The position numbers and the translations under genes are program-made. This document shows, in pieces, positions 41,112-49,845 of a DNA stretch of 53,446 nucleotides. The DNA is from Alphaproteobacteria bacterium RIFCSPHIGHO2_02_FULL_46_13 (GTDB lineage Bacteria; Pseudomonadota; Alphaproteobacteria; Micavibrionales; Micavibrionaceae): the NCBI GenBank assembly GCA_001767915.1, contig MEMI01000047.1, positions 1-53,446 on the forward strand, written 5' to 3'. The notes under the pieces were generated by a model. It was given only the letters and a program-made list of their open reading frames with translations. It was not told the origin of the DNA and ran no database searches. Each line of letters starts with the position of its first letter. Position 1 is the stretch's first letter.

Positions 41112-42086
41112 ATGTCAGATTTGCCTTTACCATTGGCTTGTGTTTTTTCCGTTGAAGGGGAGACGTTGACCTATGGTGAGAAGTCGTTGTTTTCGGCGGC
41201 GCAGCCGTTTGGGTTTATTTTGTTTGGGCGGAATTGCGTATCGCCTCAACAAATTAAAAAACTGACCGATCAATTGCGGACTGCTGTCGGATGGAATTGC
41301 CCAATTATGATTGATCAGGAAGGCGGGCGGGTTGCTCGGTTACGCGAGCCGCACTGGCCTGAATTTCCTGCGGCAAAAATTTTTGGCGATCAGATTGCCA
41401 GTGGGGCGGGAGGAAAAGACCTTTACCGCGATATGACGGCAATGGCGAAAATGCTGAAAGATATCGGCATTGATGCAAATTGCGCCCCTGTGTGTGATGT
41501 GTTGTTTCCCGAAACGCATCAGGTGATCGGGGATCGTGCTTATTCATCCGACCCTGAAATTGTAGCAACGGCGGCGTTGTCCACCTGTCAGGCGTTTCTG
41601 GATATGGGTGTGCAGCCGATCATGAAACATTTACCCGGACATGGGCGTGCAACGGCGGACAGTCATGTGCATTTGCCGGTGGTGGAGGCAAGCTTTGATG
41701 ACCTCCGGAAAACCGATTTTTTGCCGTTTTCCAGACTGTCCAGAACATCGCTTGCGCCTAAAATCTGGGGGATGGTCGCGCATATTATTTACAGCCAGAT
41801 TGACCCTGAATTACCGTCCACCCTGTCTAAAACCATTATAGATGACATAATCCGTAAAGAAATCGGGTTTGACGGCCTGTTATTCTCGGATGATCTGGAC
41901 ATGAAAGCCCTCGAAAAGTATGGGACAATTCCAGAAAGAGCCAATCTTTCCTTGCAAGCCGGTTGCGATATTGCTTTATATTGTTGGGCTAAACTAGACG
42001 TGATGGAACAACTGGCAGCAAGTCTGCCCCCATTGTCCGCCAAAGGGTGGATGCGATGGGAAAAGTCGCTTTTAGTGGGCAAATAA
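41112..42086 (+). CDS. nagZ: beta-N-acetylhexosaminidase
   Basis: Glycoside hydrolase family 3 enzyme that removes GlcNAc from anhydro-muropeptides in the cytoplasm during wall recycling. The 324-residue protein has IDQEGGRVARLRE near residue 63, the signature KHLPGHGRATADSH near 174 with the catalytic His/Asp dyad, and FSDDLDMKAL near 258 with the nucleophile Asp. Length is normal. No signal peptide is seen, as expected. It lies between two extragenic repeats. Confidence 0.95.
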   Translation: MSDLPLPLACVFSVEGETLTYGEKSLFSAAQPFGFILFGRNCVSPQQIKKLTDQLRTAVGWNCPIMIDQEGGRVARLREPHWPEFPAAKIFGDQIASGAGGKDLYRDMTAMAKMLKDIGIDANCAPVCDVLFPETHQVIGDRAYSSDPEIVATAALSTCQAFLDMGVQPIMKHLPGHGRATADSHVHLPVVEASFDDLRKTDFLPFSRLSRTSLAPKIWGMVAHIIYSQIDPELPSTLSKTIIDDIIRKEIGFDGLLFSDDLDMKALEKYGTIPERANLSLQAGCDIALYCWAKLDVMEQLAASLPPLSAKGWMRWEKSLLVGK

Positions 42087-42092
42087 AACTAT

Positions 42093-42152
42093 CGTCATTG
42101 CCCGATTTATTCGGGCAATCCATGGATACCCCGAACAAGTCGGGGTATGACA
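42093..42152. repeat. Double-hairpin extragenic repeat
   Basis: Two adjacent hairpins: ATTGCCCGA / TCGGGCAAT (42097-42119) and ATACCCCGA / TCGGGGTAT (42126-42148), framed by cgtcat and atgaca. It sits in the gap between nagZ and scpA and is of the same general kind as the repeats at 24714 and 40991. Confidence 0.7.
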
Positions 42153-42170
42153 GAATAGAGATTGATTGAA

Positions 42171-43058
42171 ATGACTGAAAACGCACAAAATTTTGTTGAG
42201 GATCCTGCGCCGGTTTCTGCTGTGGTGGAGGAGGCGACTTCGACTGAATTGTTATTGCTGAAACTGGATCAATTCGAAGGACCGCTCGACGTGTTGCTTC
42301 AACTGGCGCGTGACCAGAAAATTGATCTGACGCAAATTTCAATTCTCCAACTCGCGCGGCAATATCTGGCATTTATTGATCAGGCACAGAAATTATCGCT
42401 TGATGTGGCTGCCGAATATCTGGTGATGGCGGCTTGGCTTGCCTATCTGAAATCACGTTTGTTGCTTCCGCGCGAAGAAAAGAACGAGGATGAGCCGTCT
42501 GCCGAAATGATGGCCGAAGCCTTGTCATTCCAGTTGTTACGTCTCGAAGCTTTCCAAGCGGTTGCCAAAAAAATGAAAGGCAAAATGCTTCATCAATTGA
42601 CCGTGTATGGTCGGGGTGAGCGTGAGAAATTTGTGGCGGCAACTCCCGATAAATATGCGGTTGATTTGTACCAGTTGTTAAAAGCCTATGGCGATATTAC
42701 CCAACGCCAAACCAGTAGCCATTATAAACCACTGACTTTCCCCGTGATGTCGATGGAAGATGCGATGGCGCGGATGGTCAAGATGCTCGGGCGGTTGCCG
42801 AAGGCAGGCGTTGCGTCCGTTTGGGCAACACTCACCAGTTTTGTGCCTGAGGCGATTAAAGACCCGCTATTTGCACGGTCATCCATTGCATCACTCCTGA
42901 CCTCTGCGTTGGAACTTGCGAAGCAGGGCAAGGTTGAAATCCGTCAGGACGACACATTCCGCCCGATTTATTTGCGCGCCGTTGATCGCGACCCCGTTAC
43001 AGATGAAAAACCTAATCAAGTAGAAACAGAAGAAAAAGAAAATGTCACAGTCAATTGA
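42171..43058 (+). CDS. scpA: Segregation and condensation protein A
   Basis: Kleisin subunit that joins the SMC dimer in the condensin complex. The 295-residue protein has the N-terminal KLDQFEGPLDVLLQLARDQKI block followed by QYLAFIDQAQ...AAEYLVMAAWLAYLKSRLLLP, and a C-terminal winged-helix region ending GKVEIRQDDTFRPIYL. An in-frame TTG three codons upstream is possible; the ATG at 42171 is preferred. Its end overlaps scpB by 17 bases. Confidence 0.95.
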   Translation: MTENAQNFVEDPAPVSAVVEEATSTELLLLKLDQFEGPLDVLLQLARDQKIDLTQISILQLARQYLAFIDQAQKLSLDVAAEYLVMAAWLAYLKSRLLLPREEKNEDEPSAEMMAEALSFQLLRLEAFQAVAKKMKGKMLHQLTVYGRGEREKFVAATPDKYAVDLYQLLKAYGDITQRQTSSHYKPLTFPVMSMEDAMARMVKMLGRLPKAGVASVWATLTSFVPEAIKDPLFARSSIASLLTSALELAKQGKVEIRQDDTFRPIYLRAVDRDPVTDEKPNQVETEEKENVTVN

Positions 43059-43917
43059 ATCTGAAATTCCTGAAGACGAAGTAGAAGGCGCTGAAGCAGA
43101 GGAAGTCATGGACGATGCTCCCGCGGATGATGTCGCGGTTGAGCCGTTGCCTGTTGTGGCGCTTGATGATCCTGCTGAACAAAAGCGGTTGATTGAGGCG
43201 TTGTTGTTTGCGTCACCTGAACCGATTGCCCTGAAAGCTATTCAAAGCCGCTTGCCTGCGACGGCGGATGTCGGGTTTATTCTGACGGAACTTCAGGAGG
43301 AATATTCAAAACGCGGGGTCAACCTTGTGCGTCTTGAGGATGCTTGGGCGTTCCGGACGGCGGCGGATGTCGGGCCTTATCTGGCACTGACCAAAAAAGA
43401 AGAGAAAAAATTATCGCGTGCGGTTCTGGAAACATTGGCGGTCATTGCGTATCACCAACCTGTCACCCGTGCCGAAGTTGAAAACATCCGTGGTGTTGCC
43501 ACCAATAAAGGGACGCTCGATGTATTGCTCGAGGCAGGATGGATTAAACCGGGTCGCCGCAGAGAAACTCCGGGGCGTCCGGTCACTTGGATCACGACCA
43601 ATGCGTTCCTTGATGAATTTGGTATTTCGCTCCTCACTGACCTTCCGGGGCTGCAAGAGTTGAAAGCGTCGGGCTTACTTGACACACGTCCGGCAATTGA
43701 AAATATTGTGGGTGCCGACCTCTTTGCAAATGGCGATAGCGCCTTACCTGAAGGTGAAGAAAAAGACGAAGCAACCGGAGAATTCGATCAGGAAACAGAC
43801 GCCGTTGAGGAAGAAGTTCTGGAAGATGTTGTTTTGGAAGCTACAGAAGAAATGGACGATGAAATTTCTGAAGAACATTCAGAAGATGAAACCATAGAAG
43901 AAAAGGAAAGCGCATAA
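43042..43917 (+). CDS. scpB: Segregation and condensation protein B
   Basis: Winged-helix partner of ScpA, binding it as a dimer in the SMC complex. The 291-residue protein has [18 protein letters not shown] near residue 50, [29 protein letters not shown] near 127, and [16 protein letters not shown] near 172. A very acidic 80-residue tail (Glu/Asp-rich) follows the two wHTH domains and makes it longer than the family average. It overlaps scpA by 17 bases and tatA by one (TAATG). Confidence 0.95.
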   Translation: MSQSIESEIPEDEVEGAEAEEVMDDAPADDVAVEPLPVVALDDPAEQKRLIEALLFASPEPIALKAIQSRLPATADVGFILTELQEEYSKRGVNLVRLEDAWAFRTAADVGPYLALTKKEEKKLSRAVLETLAVIAYHQPVTRAEVENIRGVATNKGTLDVLLEAGWIKPGRRRETPGRPVTWITTNAFLDEFGISLLTDLPGLQELKASGLLDTRPAIENIVGADLFANGDSALPEGEEKDEATGEFDQETDAVEEEVLEDVVLEATEEMDDEISEEHSEDETIEEKESA

Positions 43918-44081
43918 TGTCATTAGCACACTGGGCGATTGTTGCGATTGTTGTTTTTTTACTGTTCGGTGCTGGGAAGCTCCCACGCCTCATGGGCGAT
44001 GTTGCCGAAGGAATTAAAGCCTTTAAAAAGGGCATGAAGGAAGACGAGCCATCAAAACAAATTGAAGACAAAAAAGAATAG
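43917..44081 (+). CDS. tatA: Sec-independent translocase TatA
   Basis: Pore-forming subunit of the twin-arginine translocase. The 54-residue protein starts inside the scpB stop (TAATG). It has one transmembrane helix (about residues 5-20), the hinge [10 protein letters not shown], the amphipathic helix [17 protein letters not shown], and a charged tail. All family features are present although the protein is short. It is 22 bases before tatB. The small size may make automated callers miss it. Confidence 0.95.
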   Translation: MSLAHWAIVAIVVFLLFGAGKLPRLMGDVAEGIKAFKKGMKEDEPSKQIEDKKE

Positions 44082-44103
44082 TTCAGGGGGATAGATAACC
44101 CTG

Positions 44104-44424
44104 ATGCTGGACTTTGCATGGTCTGAATTTTTGGTGGTGATTATTGTGGCCGTGATTGTGATTGGCCCCAAGCAGTTGCCTGAAGTCTTATACGGTTTGG
44201 GTCGCGTTGCCCGCCGTTTGCAATATATGAAATTTGCTCTGTCCAAACAGTTCGAAGATTTCATGGAACAAGCCGACCTCAACGAAATCCGCAATTTCAA
44301 AAAGATGACATTCGACGGCGCACTGCATAATGGTGTTGAGGAGGATGAAATTGCCGAAGAACAAAAATTGGCTGAGGCCTCTGCCCCTCATCCTAGCCAT
44401 CCTCCTCTGGTGAAAAATGACTGA
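44104..44424 (+). CDS. tatB: Sec-independent translocase TatB
   Basis: Substrate-recognition partner of TatC. The 106-residue protein has an N-terminal helix (LDFAWSEFLVVIIVAVIVIG), the hinge GPKQLPEVL with the TatB-type Glu, an amphipathic helix and an acidic C-terminal end with Pro and His. Its stop overlaps tatC by eight bases. GGGGGATAG lies before the start. Confidence 0.95.
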   Translation: MLDFAWSEFLVVIIVAVIVIGPKQLPEVLYGLGRVARRLQYMKFALSKQFEDFMEQADLNEIRNFKKMTFDGALHNGVEEDEIAEEQKLAEASAPHPSHPPLVKND

Positions 44425-45190
44425 TACCCATCCCAAACAACATTTACTCGAACATGTTACCGAACTGCGCAATCGTTTGTTGTGGGCGGTTGGGGCGTTG
44501 GTGATCGGGACGATGATTTCTTATCATTTTTCTAAAGACATCTATGGTTTCCTTGTAAAGCCTTTGGCGGATGCGATGGGTGAGGGGGCAAATCAACGGA
44601 TGATTTACACCGACCTGACCGAGGCATTTTTTACGTATCTGAAAGTATCCATGTTTGCAGGCGGGTTTTTTACCTTTCCGTTTTTGATTTTGCAAATTTG
44701 GTTATTTGTATCGCCGGGGTTGTTCCCGAAAGAGCGTAAAGCGGTTATTCCGTTTCTTGTTGCATCGCCCACCTTGTTTATTCTTGGGGGCGCGCTTGTA
44801 TATTATTTGGTTTTGCCGCTGGCGTGGAAATTCTTTCTGGGTTTTCAAAGCTCCGCCGATGAAACCGTTTTGCCGATTATGTTAGAGGCCAAAGTGGGGG
44901 ATTACCTCAATCTGGTTATGGTGTTGATTTTTGCATTCGGAATTTGTTTCCAATTGCCTGTCGTTCTGGCCTTTATGGCCAAGGCAAAACTGATTACCGC
45001 AAAGACCCTTGTATCCAAACGCCGTTATGCCATAGTAGGGATATTCGTGGTGGCGGCAATTTTAACGCCGCCTGATGTGATAAGCCAATTCTCTCTTGCT
45101 GTGCCGCTTCTGGCACTTTATGAAATTTCAATTCTTCTGGTTCGGTATATAAATCCTGATGTCTCCCCTGATGAACCCTACACCATCTGA
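44417..45190 (+). CDS. tatC: Sec-independent translocase TatC
   Basis: Six-helix membrane protein that binds twin-arginine signal peptides. The 257-residue protein has the signature LLEHVTELRNRLLW near the N-terminus, FFTFPFLILQIWLFVSPGLFPKERK near 85-112, and FGICFQLPVVLAFMAK near 175-190. Length matches the family. Its end overlaps zapE by 32 bases; serS, which follows tatC in many Alphaproteobacteria, is not here. Confidence 0.96.
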   Translation: MTDTHPKQHLLEHVTELRNRLLWAVGALVIGTMISYHFSKDIYGFLVKPLADAMGEGANQRMIYTDLTEAFFTYLKVSMFAGGFFTFPFLILQIWLFVSPGLFPKERKAVIPFLVASPTLFILGGALVYYLVLPLAWKFFLGFQSSADETVLPIMLEAKVGDYLNLVMVLIFAFGICFQLPVVLAFMAKAKLITAKTLVSKRRYAIVGIFVVAAILTPPDVISQFSLAVPLLALYEISILLVRYINPDVSPDEPYTI

Positions 45191-46280
45191 CCGTTATCAT
45201 TCTCTTTTGAAGAAGGGCGTGATTGATCCTGATCCGATGCAGGAGGCGGCTTCGTCTGTTTTAAATCGCCTTTATCATGACGTTTTGAATTATGAAGAGC
45301 AACGCAAGGGGTGGAAATATAAAGTTCTGTTGAAGGTCGCAAAAAAGATGCCGCCGCGTGGTGTGTATCTCCATGGCCCTGTCGGACGCGGCAAGTCGAT
45401 GATGATGGATATTTTCTACGACTCTATTCCATTGGGCATTAAAAAACGTCGTGTGCATTTTCACCAATTTATGATCGAGGTGCATGACTATATCCATTCC
45501 CGCCAAAGCGATGGCGTGTTGGAGGATATGGATGCCGCATTGCCATCACTGGCCTTGGTGATTTCCAACCGTTCGCGCGTCTTATGTTTTGATGAGTTTC
45601 ATGTGACAGATGTGGCGGATGCGATGTTGTTGTCACGGTTATTTACCGCCATGTTTGATCAAGGTATTACCGTTGTGATTACCAGTAACTGGCCGCCCGA
45701 TGATTTATATAAAGGCGGATTGCAACGCGAGCGTTTCTTGCCGTTTATCAAATTGGTCAAGGAACGCATGGAGGTGGTCGCGGTTGAAAGCCCCACGGAT
45801 TACCGCGCCCGTAAATTAAAAGAAATGTCGGTTTATTTCTCCCCCCTCAATGCCGAAAGCCAAAAGCGCGCCGATGATTTGTTCCTGAACCTTGCCGAAG
45901 GCCAAGAGGGCGGGCAAGATTTGGTGAGTGTTAAAGGCCGCACCATTCAAGTACCGATTGCCGCAAAAGGCGTTGCTCGTTTTAGTTTTTCACAACTGTG
46001 TGAACGTCCATTGGGTGCAGAAGATTATCTGGCATTGGCCAAGCGGTATCATACTGTCTTTTTGGAAAATATCCCCGTCCTTGGATATGACCGTCGTAAT
46101 GAGGCCAAGAGGTTGATGACCTTGGTTGATGTTTTATATGATAACCATCGCAATTTAGTGATTACCGCAGAAGACACGCCGCATAAAATTTATACTGGGC
46201 ATGACCATGCGTTTGAATTCCAGCGGACGATTTCCCGTCTCTTGGAAATGCAGGGTGAGGCTTATTTGAATCGGAAATAG
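45159..46280 (+). CDS. zapE: Cell division protein ZapE (AFG1-like ATPase)
   Basis: AAA-type ATPase that interacts with the FtsZ ring in E. coli. The 373-residue protein has Walker A GPVGRGKS at 73-80, HFHQFMIEVHDYIH near 100, Walker B VLCFDEFHVTD near 145, and TSNWPPDDLY near 185, with the C-terminal TLVDVLYDNHRNLVITAE typical of AFG1. The start overlaps tatC by 32 bases; the Met at 45171 is an alternative. Last gene of the cluster, with a terminator. Confidence 0.94.
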   Translation: MSPLMNPTPSDRYHSLLKKGVIDPDPMQEAASSVLNRLYHDVLNYEEQRKGWKYKVLLKVAKKMPPRGVYLHGPVGRGKSMMMDIFYDSIPLGIKKRRVHFHQFMIEVHDYIHSRQSDGVLEDMDAALPSLALVISNRSRVLCFDEFHVTDVADAMLLSRLFTAMFDQGITVVITSNWPPDDLYKGGLQRERFLPFIKLVKERMEVVAVESPTDYRARKLKEMSVYFSPLNAESQKRADDLFLNLAEGQEGGQDLVSVKGRTIQVPIAAKGVARFSFSQLCERPLGAEDYLALAKRYHTVFLENIPVLGYDRRNEAKRLMTLVDVLYDNHRNLVITAEDTPHKIYTGHDHAFEFQRTISRLLEMQGEAYLNRK

Positions 46281-46310
46281 TGGCAAAATACTTTTATCTG
46301 CTGGATTGGG

Positions 46311-46346
46311 ATGAGTTATAGAATTTTGTTCTATAACTCATTTTTT
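46311..46346 (+). terminator. Terminator of the dgt-to-zapE cluster
   Basis: A perfect 13-bp stem ATGAGTTATAGAA / TTCTATAACTCAT with a five-base loop and a T6 run, 30 bases after zapE. Confidence 0.93.
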
Positions 46347-46386
46347 ATAGTATGATGAGTGATAGAAAAGGGATTTATACAGAGCA

Positions 46387-47634
46387 ATGGGATTTTTTTC
46401 TAAAATATTCGGCAAGAAAAGTAAGGCTGAAATTTATGAGGCCGAAAAAAATATTGCCCTGTCCGATAATGTCAAAGACCGATTGAAGGTCGCCAAAAAT
46501 CCCAAGACCCATCAAGAGATTTTATTTTATATGGCACAAACAGATGGTAGTGCCGAAGTCCGTTTGGCGGTTGCGGGGAATAAAGCCACGCCCGTACAGG
46601 CCAGCGGTGTTTTATCCAAAGACAAAAGCGAAGATGTACGCTTGGCGCTTGCCGGACGGTTGGCGGCATTACTGCCTGATTTATCAAGTGATAAGCAGGG
46701 GCAGCTTTATAAATTCGCGGTTGATGCTCTAGGGAATTTAGCGTTGGATGAAGTGTTGAAGGTGCGGGTTGCGCTATCATCTGCCCTGAAAGAATGTGCC
46801 GATACGCCGCCAAGTGTTGCGGGGCAATTGGCGCGGGACGTGGAACGCGAAGTGTCTGAGCCGATTTTACGGTTTTGTATTGCTCTCTCAGATGATGATT
46901 TGCTGGATATTTTAAAATCTCACCCTGCGTCATGGGCGGTACAGGCCGTGGCATCACGTCCGCGCATTGCCGCCCCTGTATCACAGGCGGTTATTGATAC
47001 GAACGATGTTGCCGCCGGACAAATATTGATGGAAAACAAAGGCGCGGATATTTCGCTTGAGACACTGAAAGACATTGTCGAAAAATCAAAACAATATCCG
47101 GAATGGCAAAAACCGATTGCGATGAAAAAATCATTGCCGCCAGAATTGGTGCGTGAATTAGCTGGGTTTGTCGATTTATCTGTCCGCAACATATTGATGG
47201 AACGAACCGATTTCGATGCGGAATTGATGGACGACGTATCGTCCACCGTTCAACGCCGCATGGATTATATGGATCAAGCGGATAACGAAACATTGGAGCA
47301 ACGCGCCCTTAGATTATACAAAACCGGAAAATTAAATGACGAAGTTTTTGGCGATGCCTTGTCGATGCGCGATAAAGATTTTGTGAGTGTAGGGTTGGCT
47401 GTTTTGCTAAAAACCAATAAAGCCAATATTGATAAAATATTTGCGATGGGGGCGGCAAAGCCTGTTGTGGCCATTTGTTGGAAGGCGGGGTTGTCGATGC
47501 GGTTTGCGCTACGTCTGCAACAAGACATGGCAAAGGTTCCGCACACGGAATTGATTTATCCACGCGGCGGAACAGATTATCCTTTATCCGAGGCCGACTT
47601 AAAATGGCAGTTGGAGTTTTTGGGGCTTTCGTGA
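46387..47634 (+). CDS. DUF2336 protein
   Basis: A 415-residue soluble helical protein, second DUF2336 member in the window. HEAT-like units such as AEVRLAVAGNKATPVQ and EDVRLALAGRLAALLPDL (about residues 57-100) and the phrase EVREVSEPILRFC-like (VEREVSEPILRFCIALSDDDLL) near 160 are the family core. FVDLSVRNILMER and LRLYKTGKLNDEVFGDAL come later, and the end is IYPRGGTDYPLSEADL. It follows the zapE terminator and so has its own promoter. Function not established. Confidence 0.88.
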   Translation: MGFFSKIFGKKSKAEIYEAEKNIALSDNVKDRLKVAKNPKTHQEILFYMAQTDGSAEVRLAVAGNKATPVQASGVLSKDKSEDVRLALAGRLAALLPDLSSDKQGQLYKFAVDALGNLALDEVLKVRVALSSALKECADTPPSVAGQLARDVEREVSEPILRFCIALSDDDLLDILKSHPASWAVQAVASRPRIAAPVSQAVIDTNDVAAGQILMENKGADISLETLKDIVEKSKQYPEWQKPIAMKKSLPPELVRELAGFVDLSVRNILMERTDFDAELMDDVSSTVQRRMDYMDQADNETLEQRALRLYKTGKLNDEVFGDALSMRDKDFVSVGLAVLLKTNKANIDKIFAMGAAKPVVAICWKAGLSMRFALRLQQDMAKVPHTELIYPRGGTDYPLSEADLKWQLEFLGLS

Positions 47635-47734
47635 TTTCGGAAAATATGTTCACGGGATATTTACCTTTGACGGGTTAAAATCCAATGTTACTATTCTGTG
47701 ACGCGTAAATCTTACTATCTATGGAGCCTTATAC

Positions 47735-48214
47735 ATGACTTCCCAATATTTTGAGTCAATTCAACTGATCGAACGACTGCACCGCTATTTCCTTGATGTT
47801 GTGAAAACAGAGTTGGATAGAAAAGGCTTGCAAGACATCAACAACGTTCAGGCCATGATTTTGCACAATATTGGTCGTGATGAAATGACCGTAGGCGAGT
47901 TGACATTGCGTGGATACTACCTCGGGTCAAACGTGTCTTATAACGTCAAGAAGATGACCGAGAATGGTTATATTACGCAGGAGCGTTCTGTCCATGACAA
48001 GCGTTCCATTCGTGTGAAGTTGACCGCCAAAGGAACAGACCTTTGCAAAACTCTTGATGAAATGTTTGTTAAGCATGAAGATAAATTGAAATCAATCGGC
48101 ATCGAAAATCCTGATCTGGTTGACCTGAACCACACCATGAAACAACTGGAACGCTTCTGGGCAAGCCAGACATCCTTTACAGGATTGGCAAGTCTTGACG
48201 ACTCTGATTTCTAA
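47735..48214 (+). CDS. MarR-family regulator (LdtR-like)
   Basis: A 159-residue winged-helix protein. The first helix (ESIQLIERLHRYFLDVVKTELDRKG), the phrase DINNVQAMILHNIGRDEMTVGEL, and TLRGYYLGSNVSYNVKKM as the recognition helix are very close to the rhizobial LdtR group, which controls L,D-transpeptidase and stress genes. The wing is ERSVHDKRSIRVKLT. No L,D-transpeptidase gene is in the window. Its end overlaps the DUF6898 gene by 20 bases, so the two are likely co-translated. Confidence 0.9.
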   Translation: MTSQYFESIQLIERLHRYFLDVVKTELDRKGLQDINNVQAMILHNIGRDEMTVGELTLRGYYLGSNVSYNVKKMTENGYITQERSVHDKRSIRVKLTAKGTDLCKTLDEMFVKHEDKLKSIGIENPDLVDLNHTMKQLERFWASQTSFTGLASLDDSDF

Positions 48215-48395
48215 TCGCGAAGTTTTCATCGAATTTCACACCATCGGACAATTCGTAAAAGTCACGGCCATGGACACAGCGACCATGACCGAGATTTCTA
48301 TTCAGGGCAGTGCGTCATCCAGCGAGACCACATTAAAAACAGCCGCACTAAGGCGGCTGGAATATGTTCTTAAAAAGAATGGTGTGATCGAGTAG
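48195..48395 (+). CDS. DUF6898 family small protein
   Basis: A 66-residue protein matching the alphaproteobacterial DUF6898 pattern: REVFIEFHTIGQFVKVTAMD, then EISIQGSAS, then LKTAALRRLEYVLKKNG at the end. The domain begins before any ATG, so the start must be a non-ATG codon; the only suitable one is TTG at 48195, inside the regulator gene, with AGGA 11 bases upstream. The stop at 48393-48395 abuts the convergent gltX stop exactly. Function unknown. Confidence 0.75.
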   Translation: MTTLISNREVFIEFHTIGQFVKVTAMDTATMTEISIQGSASSSETTLKTAALRRLEYVLKKNGVIE

Positions 48396-49754
48396 TTAGG
48401 CCGCTTGTTTCAACAAGCGGGCTTTTGCTTTTTCAGAGCCAATCAGAGGCAGTAAATCGCGGAGTTCTGGGCCGTGATCCATTCCTGTCAAAGCCTGACG
48501 CAGGGGCATGAATAACTCTTTACCCTTAAGTCCTGTTGCGGTTTTGATGGCGTCTGTCCAGCTTTTCCATGTTGTGGAATCCCATGGGGCGGGGGGCATA
48601 AACTCAATTGCTTTTGCGGCGAATGCATCATCGGCAACAATCGGGGTTACTGGGCCATTGGCAACGACCCACCATTCTTTGATGTCTTTGATGGTTTCCA
48701 AATTCGGGCGCACGATGTTCCAGAATTCTTCGGTGACTTCTTCAAGCCCGATTTGTGCCAAGCGAACTTTTGCGCGTTCGAAATCAAGGCCGTGCAAGAT
48801 TTTAGAATTGAGGCGTAAAAATTCATCAGGATCCATTTTCGGTGAACCGCGTCCGAATTTTGACATGTCAAAATTTTCGATCAGCGGGGCAAAGCTGTCA
48901 TAGGCCTCAATCGGATCAGAGCTTCCGAGGCGTGCGAGGAGGGATGGAATGGCCATCGGCTCAATACCAACGTCATCGCGTAATTCCAGGACACCTAAGG
49001 CGCCTTCACGTTTGGATAATTTTGCGCCTTCTGCACTTGATACCAATGGTAAGTGTGCGAAAGTAGGCATGGTTGCTCCCATCGCTTCAAACATCTGGGT
49101 TTGTGCGGCAGTGTTGGAGACGTGGTCTTCGCCGCGGACGATGTGCGTGATGCCGAAATCCGCGTCATCAATGACCGAGCAAAGATTGAAAAGAGGGTTG
49201 CCGTCTTCGCGGATCAAAACAGGGTCGGACATATCCTTGCCTTCGAAATGGACTGCGCCACGGATTAAATCATTCCATTCAATCGGGGCATCATTCATCA
49301 GGAAGCGCCAGTGCGGTTTGCGGCCTTCGGCTTCAAATTTTGCTTTTTGTTCGGCGGTGAGTTTTAATCCTGCGCGGTCATAAATTGGCGGCATGCCTTG
49401 TGATAATTGGGATTTGCGTTTCAACGCCAATTCTTCGGGTGTTTCGTAACAGGCGTATAAACGTCCAGCCTTTTTCAACTGTTCAATCACTTCGTTATAT
49501 CTGCCGAGGCGTTTGCTTTGGTGCGCAACTTCGTCCCATTTCATGCCGAGCCATGTCAGGCTTTCATAAATTGCGGCTTCATATTCTGGTTTCGAGCGTT
49601 CGGTATCCGTGTCGTCAATACGAAGCAAGAAATACCCGTCATTGCTCTGGGCAAACAACCAAGCAATCAATGCGGTGCGGACGTTACCAATGTGTAACAT
49701 ACCGGTCGGGGAAGGGGCGAAACGTGTGCGAACTTTTTGTTTTGTATTTGTCAT
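48396..49754 (-). CDS. gltX: Glutamyl-tRNA synthetase
   Basis: Class I aminoacyl-tRNA synthetase. The 452-residue protein has RFAPSPTGMLHIGNVRTA with the HIGN signature, IDDTDTERS, RGEDHVSNTAAQTQ near 215, and the KMSKS-type motif KLSKREG near 250. Length is typical of the alphaproteobacterial enzyme, which may also charge tRNA-Gln for GatCAB; discrimination cannot be read here. It lies between DUF6898 (convergent, no gap) and sucB. Confidence 0.95.
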   Translation of the reverse strand: MTNTKQKVRTRFAPSPTGMLHIGNVRTALIAWLFAQSNDGYFLLRIDDTDTERSKPEYEAAIYESLTWLGMKWDEVAHQSKRLGRYNEVIEQLKKAGRLYACYETPEELALKRKSQLSQGMPPIYDRAGLKLTAEQKAKFEAEGRKPHWRFLMNDAPIEWNDLIRGAVHFEGKDMSDPVLIREDGNPLFNLCSVIDDADFGITHIVRGEDHVSNTAAQTQMFEAMGATMPTFAHLPLVSSAEGAKLSKREGALGVLELRDDVGIEPMAIPSLLARLGSSDPIEAYDSFAPLIENFDMSKFGRGSPKMDPDEFLRLNSKILHGLDFERAKVRLAQIGLEEVTEEFWNIVRPNLETIKDIKEWWVVANGPVTPIVADDAFAAKAIEFMPPAPWDSTTWKSWTDAIKTATGLKGKELFMPLRQALTGMDHGPELRDLLPLIGSEKAKARLLKQAA

Positions 49755-49814
49755 GATGATTATGTTTAGCGGATTTTCAGGGTTTTGGCAATTTCAATAG
49801 TGGGGCTTCATCAG

Positions 49815-49843
49815 AAAAAACCCCGCGAATTGCGGGGCTTTTT
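49815..49843 (-). terminator. Terminator of sucB
   Basis: On the minus strand, directly after the sucB stop: CCCCGC / GCGGGG stem with a five-base loop and a T6 run. Flanking A/T also allow weaker termination in the plus direction. Confidence 0.85.
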
Positions 49844-49845
49844 AA

